Source of the DNA: Archilochus colubris
Lineage: Eukaryota > Chordata > Aves > Apodiformes > Trochilidae
Assembly (NCBI GenBank): GCA_023079485.1
Contig: CM041084.1
Coordinates: 16,086,609 to 16,150,608, forward strand
Reading direction: 5' to 3'
Length of the DNA: 64,000 nucleotides
Shown here: piece by piece, positions 24,901-39,900 of the stretch
Numbering within the stretch: position 1 is the first letter of the stretch
Layout of the letters: every line of letters begins with the position of its first letter
Made by a program: the position numbers and the translations under genes
Notes under the pieces: generated by a model
What the model saw: the letters and a program-made list of their open reading frames with translations, nothing else
Told to the model about the DNA's origin: nothing
Databases searched by the model: none

Positions 24901-27900
24901 TCTACGTAGAGTTATTTTCATTGGAATTAATATAGTGTAACTGAGAGAAAGCAATAATCAGTGATGAACAATGTACATTAGAGGGTTGTTTGTTTTGTCT
25001 GTACTGGTTATATATTTTGATTTTTTGCATATTGAATGGACAGAGGACTATACTTTCAGATACTCTGAGCTGTTGATTGTAAGACAATTGGTCTTTCCAG
25101 TATTCTTGAAAAAGGTAAAACTCTTCTTCAGAAACCCTACCATGGAGTGAGGCTAGATTACACTGAAAAGCTCAAGAGAAGAGAAGAAAACTGAGAAGAA
25201 AATTAAAGTAAACTCTAAATTGAAAAGGAAGATCTAAAAAAATATACAGGAAAGATAAATCAGCCTAGAGGTTGTTTTTTTAAGTATGGTGGAAAAAGCT
25301 GAGCTCAGTGTTTGGCATCTATCTTTTATATACTCGTTGGAGCTGGGTCATTTATATTTAGTGCCTCCTGGGAGGAAGTACCTCATGTTGGTAAATGGTT
25401 CATGGGTTCATGGGAAAGATTCATGGGTTCTTTTATAATTAATTCCAATATAAGAAAAATTCCTTGTGCTCTATTAAATGACAGGAAAGTAATGTTAAAA
25501 TTGCTTAAAAGTGTTGGGTGTTAGGAGGGATTTAAGAGTATGTTTTACTCAAGTCATCCTTGCTGTGTTGAACAGACATGTAAATTGAGTAACGTGTGAT
25601 CATGCTGGTTTATTTTGATGTTTTAAGATTTCTGAATTTGTCCTTTGAATGACGGTTTTCTTGCAATTATTCTGGAGCTGAGTATGTAAAATAGGCTGTA
25701 TTTAAAGTAGCAGATCTTAAATAATTTACAGCGTCTCAATGATAGGTTTGTGCAAAAAAGTATTATTTCAGAAAACAGTTGTTTCACCAGTTTGTATCAA
25801 AGTTATGAATTAAGTCCTTGGTTACTTGATATGGAGTTCATGTCCTTAGTTATTTTTTTTGCTTCAAATAGTAGTGTGATTACACATCAAGCTGACTTTA
25901 TAATTAGTTAAAAAATTTCCTATCAAACCTGTGTATCATTAACACAAATGAGATGCTTTATGTGATGTTTTTAAGCACAATGGGTATTTAAATTTTTTTT
26001 GTATTTACAATTGAATTGTGTATTAAATATTATACAATTGTATAACAAAAATAAAAATAATTTTATAAAATTCAATTTTACTTTTGAGATTAGAAAATGA
26101 AGGTGTGAACTTTTCTCTGCCTTCAGCCCATCTGCTTTGGGTTTAACATACCTGTTTGAAAAAAAGGCACTTTTGTAAAGGCTATTAAGTTTTGAGTGAC
26201 CTTCCTTTCTGCTTAAGGTATTCACTGGACCCTATTATGAAGTGATGATTCCGTGATCATGAGCCTGATTGATATGTAAACATAACACAGATGGCATAGA
26301 TATGATCCTGATGATAACTCATTTTTCAGTTAGTCACAAAGATACTTTGATTACAGTTTGTTTAAGTGATTATAATATGGTGTTCAGTGTTAGTCTTGTT
26401 GGTAAGAAACACAGGAGAAACAAGTTACACATTATTCATGCCCAACAAGGGCACACTGTGGTGTGACCATTTTAATTTCTAATGCTAGATTAGAAACATG
26501 GTACTTTAAAATATGTCATAGAGTAAGGTAAATACATTAAGCGCAGACTGAATAAAAAGTTAAGTACATAGTTTGGGGCATAAATATTTGTTTTGGAAAG
26601 TATTTGTTGCTATATGAAAGAAGCCAGTATGCCTGAGTTCAGATTTCACTTTGCATGCACATCATTAAAAAGTCACATGCTTGTTTTCACATTTATATGA
26701 GTTCTGTTGTTTATAACAGAGTTTACTTCATCTTCTATAGGCACTTTGAATGACAGTCTTGATAAAAAGTTAACAAAACACTTGAGATCCCTACTATGTA
26801 AAGAATGGGCATTCCTTCAAAGTGCTAGGTATCTTCAGCATAATTTGCAGGCAATGTTTTCTGTTTAAAACTGAGCACTGCTATTAATTTATACAGCATT
26901 AATGAGATGTATTTAGAAAACTTATTCTGTCTTTCCATGTTTTTTTCACACCCATCTGCTCTTTAGACTATGATGATGGTGATTAGCTGACAGTAAAACA
27001 CAACCATAAAACAAACATATAGCGAAACAGTACAATAAAGACAAAGCAGTACATTAAAGACAATCATACCCATATTTATTAAAGCAGTGTTCCAAACAGA
27101 TGTATTTTTTACTTTTTCATTAGCTACTCCATAATTAATTATCTCTTTTTTGCTCTATTTCTGTAATAGAATAATTGACCGTCTAGATGGAGTTCGCTTG
27201 TTATGGTCATTGCTGAAAAATCCTAATCCAGATGTTCAAGCAAGTGCAGCTTGGGCTATTTGTCCGTGCATTGAAAATGCTAAGGTAAGAAAGCACAATA
27301 GTTTTGTTTTATATATACACTCATATATAAGTTTTATATTTGGATTATTTCCAGCAATAATTTCCTTTTGCTACTTACACTCTCTTTATTTCATTCTGTT
27401 AACTTTTAAAAAAAATCTATACATTAATTTAAAAAATGTGAATAATCTTCCATCTAGCATTCATTATAGTATTTTATTTTGCCTTTAGAGTGCTTACTGT
27501 ATTTGGAAAATACATTTCAATAACTAATAAGAACCTAAACTTACTGTACCCAAATAAAACATGATTAAAATCTGACAATGCTTAGAACAGAGAGCTTATA
27601 CTCACAGGCTATTAATAGCACAGGTAGCTGTAGCTGTTCACTATGAGGTACTTCAGTTCTCAGGAGACCATAATTTGGTTTCAGAATATATTTCAGACTC
27701 GGTGCCAGTGTAATCCTTAGAATTTCTGCTCAGACTGCCAACAAAAAGTGCCAGTGAATAGTGGCTGTTGTGCAGGTCAGTTGTACACAGAAGCCTGAGC
27801 TATTTATTTATTTCATGTCATTTTCCAGATAGAGATAAAATGGTGAGTGTAAGTTATATATGAGTCATCTTCAGTGAATTCTTGCTACTGACCTGTGGTA

Positions 27901-30900
27901 AAATAAAGGGGGTTTTGTTTCCCATTAGAAGTTTCCTGGAATACTAAGTGGACTTTTATGCTTAATCCTTATACAGTACTACCTTCCAGTTTAATTTACC
28001 TCCATATTTATTGTAGCTTTTACATCTTCTCTACTGTACCACAAATATATATCCTTTAGCATCACACTTGAGATCCTGACTATGTAAAGAATGGGAATTC
28101 CTTCAAAATGCTAGGTATCTTCAGCAGCATTTGCAGGCACTGTTTTCTGTTTGAAACTGAGCACTGCTATTGATTTATACAGATGGGTGGATGTAGATGC
28201 AAGTATATGGATGAAAATATTATTAGAACATTTGGTCTTGATTTTTATAACTTAAGCATTTTCTATTTCTTCACAATGATTTCTGTAATAGAAGCTTGCT
28301 TGCCATTTTTCAAGCATGTTGGTTATTCTGAATTATCTTTCCATCTTTTTAAAAAACATACACATTCTAGTTTTTCTTTACCTCAGGATGGGGTGTACAC
28401 ATGTCTCATCTGTCAAGGTGTGACTACGCCATCCTTTCTCTTGAGCAATATTGCTTTAGCTGATTTTTAAAAACATTATCTCAGAACTGAAGGAATACTT
28501 ATTATGTGTAAGGCTGCAACCTGTAGGGTAGAACTCCACATTGCTAGAGCTTCCACTAAAAACTCTTTCAGGATCTAAGAAGACAAAGGACAGCTACTGA
28601 AATTATAGACTACATGAGGTTTTTTCTTAGTTTTTCCCCACTTGGTATTTGAAGTGTAAAGCTATGTACATCCTTAGTGTAGCCATCCTCCTTTCATCTC
28701 TCTTGGCTGCTTGCCCAAATGCAAATCTGTGACCCCACAAAGAGTTCTTTGTGTGAGGCTAAGGCAGAGTGGCACACAGAAACAAACCAACCAATAATGC
28801 CCTTTCCTCTGACACTGAATGGAAAGTAGTGTGTATAAAGCAGCAATTACAGCCACACTGTTGAAGTCCAGTAACTTTTTCTATTAAAACATAGTTCTTA
28901 ATTTTTTTATTCCAGGTTAGTAATATTCAACAATTTATACAAACTTTCAAGAAGTGCAGTTTGGTTTGTGCAGTGCTTGATTCAAGAGCAATAATAAGTT
29001 TATGACTGTGAAAGGATTATGTGCATTCTGGCTTTTCCAAGCCTGTGCTTGGGATTGCAAATCATGTTTCAAATAGCAGAGAGTTTAGAATCTGGATTTG
29101 GTTTCTTTTTGTATTCTTTTTTGGAAGCTGTGGTGGTTCTATTCTGCAGTGTAGAGACTGATAGATTAAATAGAACTTGTTAACAGTATGAAAGAAATTT
29201 TTATAACAATATAGTGCAGCATCCACTTTTCTGCACAGACACTTTCAGTAAATATAACTTAAAGGTTATTTTATAAGATATTTATAAAACCTTAAAAGCT
29301 GATCTGTCATGCTGACAGAGCTGTTATTGTCATAGTGTGCGACTGTGGGATTATCTCCCATGCTCTTACTGTCATCATAATCAGTTTAAGATTGGAAAGT
29401 CTACCATTTCTGTTTTACTATTAGGGGGATAAGAGTCACAAAGGGCAGAGTCTTGAATTCTCAAGATGGTTAGGTGCTAGCCAGTTTTGAGCTTTTGGTT
29501 CTAACTGGTGTGCCTGCTGTTAGACAGGAAGTTTCTGGAAAGGGAGCAGAATCCAAGTTCCTGCACCCCTAGATTATGTATGTCAACAGTTACAGTGTCA
29601 TAGCTGTTTCAGAGTACCTCACATAGAATAAAGTTTATCAGTATGATATAGCTTAGTGATGTTGTTTGTTAAAGTAATATGATACAGATCATTGATTCTT
29701 GGTCCCTGACGGATATGAGAGTTTTTACATACTACATATAGTTTTTTATATGCTGTAGTATGTAAATTGTAAACAGCTCAGACAGCTACAATACTCATTT
29801 GGTATCAGTCTTCACTTGTGTATGCCAGCATTAGTTCTAAATATTTTTTGCCTTATGAATTTCTTGTAAAATTAAGATCTTACAGGTAGTCTGGCAGTGA
29901 TATAATTTTGGTGGTAGAACTCTGAAAAACTTTGCACAGCATCTGTGAGTTGTAATTGTGAGTAATAGACTTTTCTTTAAAGTATAAGCCTTAAAGATAC
30001 AAGAATGTAATGTATTCAAATGATTTATCTTAAAAGAAGCAGATTCTTATTAATTATTTCCTTGCTTCCAAAAGGAAAAGTTACTACTGCAGGCACATTG
30101 GTAATGACAAAGTGTACATGCACAGTCCAAGAAACACAAATTACTATGAAAAATGACTAAGAAAAGTCTGCTCAACTCTGTTGATGTTGGAACGGTGATA
30201 TTTGGTTATGATGCTTCTTTGAAAAACAGTATAGTGTTCTCCCAATGTACATGAGCCTAAACAGAAAAATGTAGAGAAACACTAGAAAGATGTTATTTGG
30301 GCTTTTGTAAAATTCATCCAAAGGCATTTTGCCAGTAAGGGGAACACTGCCAGCCTACTTTGTATGAAAATACATATTTCCTCACAGGGTAACCTTTAAA
30401 TAATATGTCTTGAAATAAAAAAAGAAAAAAAATTTAAAAGTCTATCCTCTTATTTTCAAGTTTCAAGTGCAAATATTAGAAAAGGAAAGGTAATGTCAGA
30501 CCTATCAGCTTTCAACTTTCAAGGTTTCATTTTTAGCCTTTGTTGTAGCTACAACTGTGACGACCTTATCAAAGAACTTAAGGAAGCCATCTATTTACAG
30601 AGTCTGTCAAAATTATTTAACTAAGCCATTTGAGATGGGGGATTTGAGGGAAGAAAGAGGGAAAGTTATCCTATTGTCTTAAAATGTACTTGCAAAATGA
30701 CATCTCACACATCCCAAGGTATAGAATCATAGCATGGTTGGGGTTGAAAGGGACCTTGAAGATCATGTAGTTCCAAGCCCTCTGCATTGGCAGGGACACC
30801 TCCCACTGGACCAGGTTGCTCAAGGCCCCATCCAACCTGGCCTTGAACACTTCCAGGAAGATGACAGCCACAGCTTCCTTGGACAACCTGTGCCAGTGTC

Positions 30901-33900
30901 TCACCGCCCTCAAACTGAAGAATTTCTTCCTAATGTCTAATCTGAATCTTCCCTCCTCAAGTTTTAAACCATTTTCCCTTGTCCTCTCACCCACCCCAGC
31001 TTTCTTGTAGCCCCCCTTCAGATACTTGAAGGTCAACTCAGAGACTCCTTCTCTCCAAGCTCAACAACCCCAGTGTCTTCATAGGAGAGGTGTTCCAGCC
31101 TTCTGATAATTTTATTTGCTCCCCTCTGGTAAACACTTTCTCCTCTGAAAGCATTGAATTCCTTTCACTCTATAGTGGAGTTTCATGGGTGTGATGAAGG
31201 ATGATCAGCCATCTAAAGCTGTCTGTGTATTTTGTAGATACGAAGAAAGAGCTTGTCCATGCTGACACTAAAATACCCCAAATCAAAACTAAATCAGTTT
31301 TAAGAAGGAAGGGTCATAAAAAGGGTATGTGTGAAGGTCAGGTAGTCATCATTCTTCCAAAGTATCATATAATGAGGGAGTGGATTCTATTGCAGCCATC
31401 AGTCTGGAGTTAACCCATGGATGGAATATATGCTGCTGATGACCTGTGCTATTTGGGATTCTTACACAGATTTTGCTTCTCATGGAAATTTTAGTGTAAC
31501 CATATGTATAAAACCACAGAGAACATTTCTTTACTACAAAGTAACAAAGAAAGGTAGTTGAACTTGGAAATTCTTCTGATATTTAACAAATAGCATTTTT
31601 CAATGTTTGAAATTAATTAAGATGCTGTGTTTATGCATTTTACTGATTTAAAACTGTAGTGCAGTTTAGTGCAGTGTAGATCAGTCATGTACCTAGTGCA
31701 CACTGTTGTTAATTTGTATTATACTTTAAATAATTTACTTAAGTAGTACCAATATATTTTTTTACTTGCCATTTTTTCATTAAGCCTATAACATCGAAGT
31801 TCCCTGCTTCAGTATGAACATTTTTCAGTTTCTTAGTTTTCCTTCCTATGCTTCTTGCAGTTTTATACAGAAACCTTGGCAGTTCAAACTTAGTGGTGTT
31901 ACTTTCTATTTTCTTGTTTGTTTTCATAAATCACAGCTACTTCTCTGTATTTGATCTAATTTTTACGCAGCTTTTAATCCCCAATATCTGGATGTAGACT
32001 TTCTGACTTCTAAGCTTTTGTTATGAAGTAAACTTCAAAAGTGTACTGTAAGAGACACAAAAGGAGAGGCCTCCCAGAGCACTAGGCTCCTTGGAGATTT
32101 AAGAGGCCAAGCAAATTAGACCTGACTTGAACCCATAGCTGGCCTCATGTTTGCCAAGGTACATACGGAACCAGCCTATCAAATGAATCTTGACACATAC
32201 TGCAGAGAAGTTTAGTGAATCAAGTGTCATGAGGCGTTTGGGTCTCCTATAGATACATTATCCTAGAGATCCTGAATGGATTGCCTTAAATTTCCCTGAG
32301 CTTCTTAATGTCTACAAATATAGGAGTCCAGTTTCTGTAGAACACATAACCTGAAAGCTGGGGAGCAAAGGGAAATTAAGAGCATAGTCTTATCTCCCTC
32401 ACTGGGGAGCCTCAAGTCCTGAGTTCCACACAAAACTTCTTTCTGGGAGCCTGGAGACCATAAGAAGCCAAGTAGCTTAGGAGCTCCTGGAGACCTGGCT
32501 TTCCAGCTGTTTGTCAGCCCATCAGGCAAGAAGTCAGGGATTCTTGAAAACCAGGAGCCAAGCAGCCTGGCAGGCTGCTCACCAGCCGTCTGTCTGACAG
32601 GAGAAAGATGAAGAGGCACGTTGGTAATTCAGCCTTCCTTGCTGCCTGGTTTCTGTCAAAACTTTTCAAGAAGTCGTGTTCTTATGGAAGGTTTTGGTTC
32701 CATTCCACTTGAGTTTTCTGATGGAATACTGTTCCTCTGGAAAATATTTGACTAGCTTTCCTTGTAACTTAGTTTATAAAATCTTCACATCCTAGTCAAG
32801 CGCTTGTCATGTAGCTTCTGTACTTTTAAATGAGACTTCCTAATTGGATGCTAAAAATCTGTAAAAAGTTTAAACTCAGTGGTCTGTAATGGTACAGTGG
32901 TAAACATTATATGATTGCCTTCTTATATAACACTCTTGTTCATTGCAGGGTTGCAAAGACACAAACAATAATTGCTATAACAACTTATTAGTTATTTATT
33001 AGTGTTGTCACTGCATTGATTGTTTACCTCAACTGTCCTCAGAACATTCCAGTATTGCTGTCTTGCACCTCTACAATATGAAACTACACATTAATGATGA
33101 CTATCTTATAAACATATTAATAATTATAAGACATTTACTCAGACTCTTATTTGGATTTAATTCAATTAAAAATTGATGGAAACTATGTTTAGTTTTTTCA
33201 ATTATTTGATGTTAATCTGCCACTCACACTTCTATTGTTAAATGCTTTTCAGAATAACCTAAACCAAATAATGACTTTTTCTCTGCTGTGGCCTCAAATG
33301 ACTTTGATATTAGTAATTCCACTGCTTCTGCAGGGAAAAAAAAAAAAAAAAAAAAGTAGAACTTAGGCATTTACCCAGGACTGAATTTCAGTGAGATTCA
33401 TGAGGAGGAGTAAGAGTAGGTGTAGTTTGCCAGACTGAAAAGTAAGGAAAACAATGGATGAAAGGACTACTAGAAACTTCATGAGTGACTATGTAGAGTG
33501 TCATAACCCCCATCTTTTAGAGAATATGATTTGCATGCTTTCTTGGCTAATGGACTTTGCTTTTCTTTCTTGAAACTATCAATAGCAATATATTTGACAA
33601 GTGTTTAACTGTGTGATGATCAATTGCAATTCCAAGCTACAGAGTAGCACTGGAACCATGTTAAAGCCACCCTGCTTTGCTGCTCTGGCTTTAGCTGCTT
33701 CAGTGAGGTAAAGAGGACAGGAAAATCCATGTTGAGTGTCTGCTGTAGCTTTTCCAACACATTGCATTTTTGTGACACAGAAGACTTGTGAGGTACAATG
33801 AAGCAGTTTCATTTTGCAAGGTTTCTTCATCAGTTTTGCTACAGTGGAAGCCTCCACAGCTATACAGAGAGGAAGAAAACTAATATTTAAATATGAAATA

Positions 33901-36900
33901 ATTTGACTTACCATATCATTGAATTGTTTACCAAGAAAATTAATAGAAACCTCACTATATAAGTTGTGCATCTGCCTTTTTGCTGAGTAGTTATAATATA
34001 AAAATTAATCTGTAGTGTTTATTTTTAATTTTAAATTGGGATTTGCTTCAGGATGGTAAGTTATTCAGTTGGAAATAGAGATGGAAATGGACAGCTTCCT
34101 TCATTAAGGAAAAGGTAGCTTAAAGCTGGCTCTTGATAATTAAAGTTTATTTGTCCAGCCATACCATCACTTTCTCAGGCAACAGCAATTCAATTTGGCA
34201 AATTAGCTGTGACACCTTAAGCTTTTTAAGATGTTCCTAAAGAGATATACTACTTGCTTCTAAACTTTTATCCTTCAAGTGGAGTAGTTTTAAAAATAAG
34301 CAAAATGTGGTTTTGTAATATGTTGTTTATCTTTAAAACTTTCAAATAAAGGAACCAGGATTCACTCTGGAAGAAATAAGAAAGGAATTAAGTTACAAAA
34401 GAATTCAGTAGTTCTTCTACAAGAACTGTATGGCTCAAATAAAGGCTGATGATCTTTATTTACTTAATGAAAATAACTACCAAAAACCATATAAGATGAT
34501 GACAAGAGAACTCAAAAACCCCAAATGTTCTTTTAGTAAAAATACTGCAAAGATCAAGTGATTTTTCCAAATCTGTCTTTCAGCAAATATCGTAATTTTT
34601 TTTGCTCCTAATTAAAAAAAATACCCACATGTGGAAAGCTGGTCTATCTCACAGTATTTCTGCAGAAACCAATGTAGAAATAAATAAAAAGGGAAACTTA
34701 GCTTAATTTTGTTAATGGTGGCAGTTCAACAAGAGGAAAATATGTGATTAAAGACTAGGAGGATGAGGCTTTTGTTGGCTCAGCAGGTGACAGTGCTGGC
34801 TTCAGCATCTATGCCAGATAGGTGGGGATTTTTACTGCTTGAGTTTGAAAACTCCTTTTTAATCCAGTTTTGAAATAATACCTATAATACTTTCTGAGGA
34901 TCACAACTTCTAACTGGCTGCCTGCTAGTGTGAAGATGTGGTTATGTGACATCATAAAAAATCCTGTTATCTCTTCCCATCTTTTTTAACTGCTTAAAAT
35001 GTAGTTTAACAATATATTTTTCTTTTTATCTGTCACCTCAGGTGAAATATTGTTAAAATGATGATAATGATGAAGAGTTAAAATTAAGATATTTCCTATT
35101 AATACAGTAAAATATTTTTGCTTCCCTCTCCCCAAATTTTAGAACTTTTTTATTTCTTGTTTAAATGTCTATGTGTTTGGCCTCTTCTGCTTCAGCTCAG
35201 GAAATGTTATAGCTAAAACAGAGGCATTCAACACATACACTCAGACACATACAATAAAATTATCAGTGGGACTGATTTTATCAGTATTTTTATCTATAAA
35301 GGCTGTTTCTCAGGCTTTGTTTTAACTATACCATATTTTTTTTCTTGCCTAACTGAAACTGAGTAGCCCTGTTAGGACAATAACATTTTAACAATAGATA
35401 ATGGGGGGAGTAAATTATGTAAATTCACTTACATGCATTCTTTCAAGTTGTTCTTTGCATAGCTGTATCCTAAGATAACAATCATATCTAAGAATCCTAT
35501 CTAAGCTTTACAAAATACTTGACTTTTTAAAATAACTTTTAATAACTTTTTAAATACCTTTTTAAAATAACTTCTTAACATTAAAGGAAGTAAATGCAGT
35601 TTAATGGCTGTATTAATACGTTAAATTTTGCAGTATGTAAATACTGAAGTGTAAATGTAATCTTGGACTCAAAACTTTCACTTCAATTTCAATATCAAAA
35701 TTGTGTTACAACCCACTAGTAAACCACCCAGACTTTGAAAAAATGACATTTCTACCGCAAAGTTCAAAGACTACAGGTAAATATGAAAGCTTATAACATG
35801 CTCTTATAACATGCTAATAGCTGGAAATGTCAAAGCCTTTGGATCAAGTCTCACAAAAAAACCTGTTCATTAATTTACAAGGGGGAATTTAAAAGTTGCT
35901 TTTTTTTTCTATGTGAAGAAAATAGTGCAAAAAAACATTTCCAAAGACATTTTATAAATTATTTTTCTTCTTTTCTGTTACAAAAACAAGTACTGATTGA
36001 AATGCCTGAGAGTATCTGGAAACTAAAATCACAGAAATTGCTTTATAGTATGAACAGTGATCTGATCGTTTATACAATCTTACTTGAAGAACATGGATTC
36101 AAAATAACTAAACCCAGACCTCTGCAGCCACAGACACTTCTCATAATTTCTTCTTTGAATATCCTTAAATTATGGCAATTGTGTATAATAAATACATAAC
36201 TTTAAGTTAAAAAGAGTAAGTAGAAATTTGTTGTAAAAAGCAAGCATGAGGTTTCGCTAAATGATATGAAAAAAAATGTTGTTCAAATTTCTTTGCAAAA
36301 AAAAGAGAAAACCTTGCAAGTAGCATAACAGATTTTAAAGCTCTAATTTCCATCCTTCTTTCTGCTCATTGTTCTCCAAATTTCTTACTTCTTTACTTTT
36401 TCTCTTTGTCTTGCACAGACCACCAGACAACACCCACAATCACATTTGGGAAACTTTCCTGAGATGTGGTTTCTGCAGTTTCCCTCTGCTTTTCATCACT
36501 AGTAGAAGGTTTTGCCTTTGTGTTTAGCTGGTTTCACAGATGATTATTGAAACTTTTCTTTTTCTTACTGCTGGATTGCTTATGTATTATTTCATCAGTT
36601 TAATTGGGCCATACTCCATTACAAAATGTAGAAAATACAAACTTGACAGAAGAGAAATTTAACAAGTAGGCTTGTAATTACCTGAAAATAAAAATATTTT
36701 TCAGGAAGGAAAATATAAAGTATACAGATTAATTCATTAAGATGGGATACAGATTATCTTGTCTCTTAATGAAACATCTTTCAAAAGCATATAATGATAC
36801 ACTTCTGCACTACTGGAATACAATTGTGAACTATGCAAAACAGCATAATAATTTTCATGTATAACAGGGTCTCTTACCCATCTTAGACACTTTACTGTAG

Positions 36901-39900
36901 AGTTTTACCTATTGAGCAGAAGCTTTTCCCATTTGTTGAGCCAATATTTAGACACCAGGTAACGTACAGTTCTATGGTAAGACTTGAGGAGATCAAGTAA
37001 ATGTAAAATATCTTTCTTTCCTTCTCTGGTATTGGCTCATTTAACTGTCTAACTCTCATACATGGAGGTAAGAAATTTCTTTGTAGAAATCTTTCTCTCT
37101 AACCCATTATCCATCACCTTTGGTCAAATTCGAAAATTTCAAGACAGACATAAAAACTGATAAAAAGAAATATATTTTTTTTTCTCAGGTGATTGTAGAT
37201 ACATTTACATTGTGGTATGGATACAATAGCATCGATCATAGAGAAACTTCTATGTTAGTGTATCCATGGGAAACACTGTAACTCACCTCTCTTTACACAC
37301 AGCTCACATGATAATAGAAGCAGCAGAGCACTGCTCTTCCCTCTCTGTTTCTCTCAGCAACTTTTCCGAATCACAAGCCTTTATTTTCCATCTTCTGCAT
37401 AAAAATTTAGATTCTTTTAATCCCCATAAGGATCTCTGATGTTTGCTTACTCTGGGGTTTTTCTGGACTTCAGCACAAAGTTTGTTCTTAGATGTTGCTC
37501 TTTTGCCACATGCTGAGGCTTCTGGTTCTGACCCTGATACTATATGACTTTAAACTCTCCCTTCCAGTCTCAAGAACAACAGTACTTGTAGCAGAAAATA
37601 TTTCATTCCTGATGGCCCTACCCACTGCTTTTGCCTTGTGTCAGGAAGAAACTTCACAGCTAAGAGTTCTGTTTGGCATTTTGACTCAGAATTTAAAAAG
37701 ATGAACTGCAGCATCTTCTGGAATTTTTATTTACCAAGTCCATGAACAATTTGATGCATTTGCTCAGCAAAGCTAACACAATACAATTGGCCTCTACTCT
37801 GTTCATAAATCAGCCCCCCAAAAGAAATACATGTAATCAAAACCATTCTTGGTGTCAGGGTCACTCCCTAGCCCTAGGAAAGCTCATACTATCCATGTTT
37901 GCACTTTCATAAAGTCCTAAGACCTGTAAGTCCAAAAGAGTTTCAGGGGAGTGTCTGGTAGTTTTACTCCAAATTGTCCTATTGCCCTGTTGAAGGAAGC
38001 AAACAAAAGGAATTCTACTTGCAGACCTTACATTCCATCTCTGCATTTGCCATTACTGAGATGCATAATTTCTTCTACAAAATTTCTTCTAAAATTCTAG
38101 AATTTCTTCTACTGCTGATCATTTGGCCAGTCACTTTTACTCTCCTTGCAGTGTAGTAACAGTTTGGCACCAGGCCATCCACTGCCTCCTGCAGATGTGC
38201 CATCACAATGTCACCAGGAATCTTCTCAACCATTTTCAGTTCCTATTTTCAGTATCCTCTGTGAGGGGTATGATTTGGGCACTAATGACATACTTTTAGT
38301 AAATAGTTTCATGGACTGCAATGAATCTTGGTGTACAAATTGGTCAGTGACTGTGCAGCTTATTCATCTAAGATTTGTGCTTAGACAAAACTTGGGTTTA
38401 TACTTTGTGAGCTTTTAAGGGTATATGACATGCTGTATGCTGCATGTCACTTTATCAAATTCTGCCAGTTCCTCTTTGCCAGAGGCAACCAAATGAATTC
38501 CATACCCAAGTTGAGTCTCACTGTGCCAAAACTGCTGCTTTTTTCTGTTTTACACATTGATGTGTAAATGTGTGCTTGACAGTTTGACAGGAATGTGAGA
38601 ACAGCCAAAATGCTGTGTCAGACCAAAGGTTCACTCACATAGTACTCTGTTTCTCATACTAGCCCATGAAGGATGTCTAATGAAAGGTAGAACAGGGCGA
38701 ACTGTAGCTGTGGTTCCCCTCCTCAGGATGCTCTTCCACCTTCAAGGAACTTTCTAAATCAGCAGGAATATTTTGATACTGAATAACCTTTAATGGACTT
38801 TATTTTCTGTGAATTTGTCTAGTTAATTTCTAATGCATAAACTTCCAACAGCCACTGCAATCCTGCTTCAAAGGAAGCCAACATCTTAAGTATGCTTTGT
38901 TTGAAAATAACTTTTTTATTCTGAACAAGCTACTTGCTAATTTAATCTGAATGCTCCCAGGTCTTCTCCTGGAGGAGAGATCCCTGTATGCCTTTTCCAT
39001 CCTACTAAAGATCTGATATGCTTCCATCATACTGCTTGTCCTTTGTCTCTTTTATAGCCCTGAGTGTCATAGTTGGTCACTGACTCCTCTGCAGAGCAGC
39101 TCCCTATTTTTGATGATTTTCATCTTTGAAGATTTGTCATCTTTAGCTAAACACTTTCTAATTTTACTACAACTTTTTCATGATGGAAAAGATGGACCAC
39201 ATCTCGATACTGTATTGAAGATCAAGGCACACTGCTTTGTTAAGTCATGTTTGAGTATATTAGTCACATTTTGCATTGATTGTTCATAGTCTGACACAGT
39301 TCTCCCACGGTCACTGCCATGACTTGTGCAACGTTTAAGTGTTCCTAAATACTCATTTGCTTTGATACAAGAAAATAATATTATTGCTCCTTTGTTTTAG
39401 ATGTTAGGCTTAATGTAGGAAATAAAACATTATGAGAGCCTAAATAGGGATGTCTGTTGCTGTTTTATCTGCCTGAAGTATGTGAGGCACCCACCAGGCA
39501 AATACGATAGAGCAGATAAAGGAGACTTGCACCCTTTTGGAGTGACAGCTTGAGGCTGTAAAGCATACTCTGCGTTATCTAAAATTACCTTAGGTACCTT
39601 TATTTAGGCATTGAGTTTCTGCCTAGATGGTGATATATAAAGCAGTCTTAACTTTCATCTGTCAATCAAGAGAGCCCTGAGTACCAAATTAGCCATAATG
39701 GTGGTGAAGGCAACACAGCAGTAGCTACAGTTTTGAATAATTATGTCATGCCAATCTCTTTTTTTAACAATTGCATATAAATACAGATTTAATACGTTAA
39801 AATAATATTTCTTTCAATTCTCATTTAGGATTCTGGGGAAATGGTTCGATCCTTTGTTGGTGGCTTGGAACTGATAATCAATTTGCTAAAATCGAAGAAT

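Larger units (their letters stand above)
27285..39828 (+). other. ODAD2: ODAD2 intron g-h
   Basis: 12,544 bp, GT...AG. Contents: downstream direct-repeat copy (28064), a minus-strand CR1 (30720), a poly(A) run (33336-33355), AT-rich short repeats near 35520-35580, an AATTTCTTCTA-type repeat (about 38067-38112) and an old CR1-type remnant (38590). The 32050-32650 stretch is GC-richer and internally repetitive (variants of AGGAGC, GCCAAG, AGCAGCCTGG) but unidentified. Confidence 0.9.

Noticed and set aside
30671..31036. 121-codon minus-strand open frame that could be taken for a gene
   Set aside because: It is the translated tail of a CR1 LINE ([16 protein letters not shown] and similar), not a host gene.
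34776..34860. tRNA-like or SINE-like pattern: TGGCTCAGCAGG (A box-like), GAGTTTGAAAACTC (B box-like) and a T5 run
   Set aside because: The stems do not fold into a proper cloverleaf: the loop sizes are wrong, the B box lacks the TTCGA core and the acceptor stem is absent. Chance, or a remnant too decayed to call.
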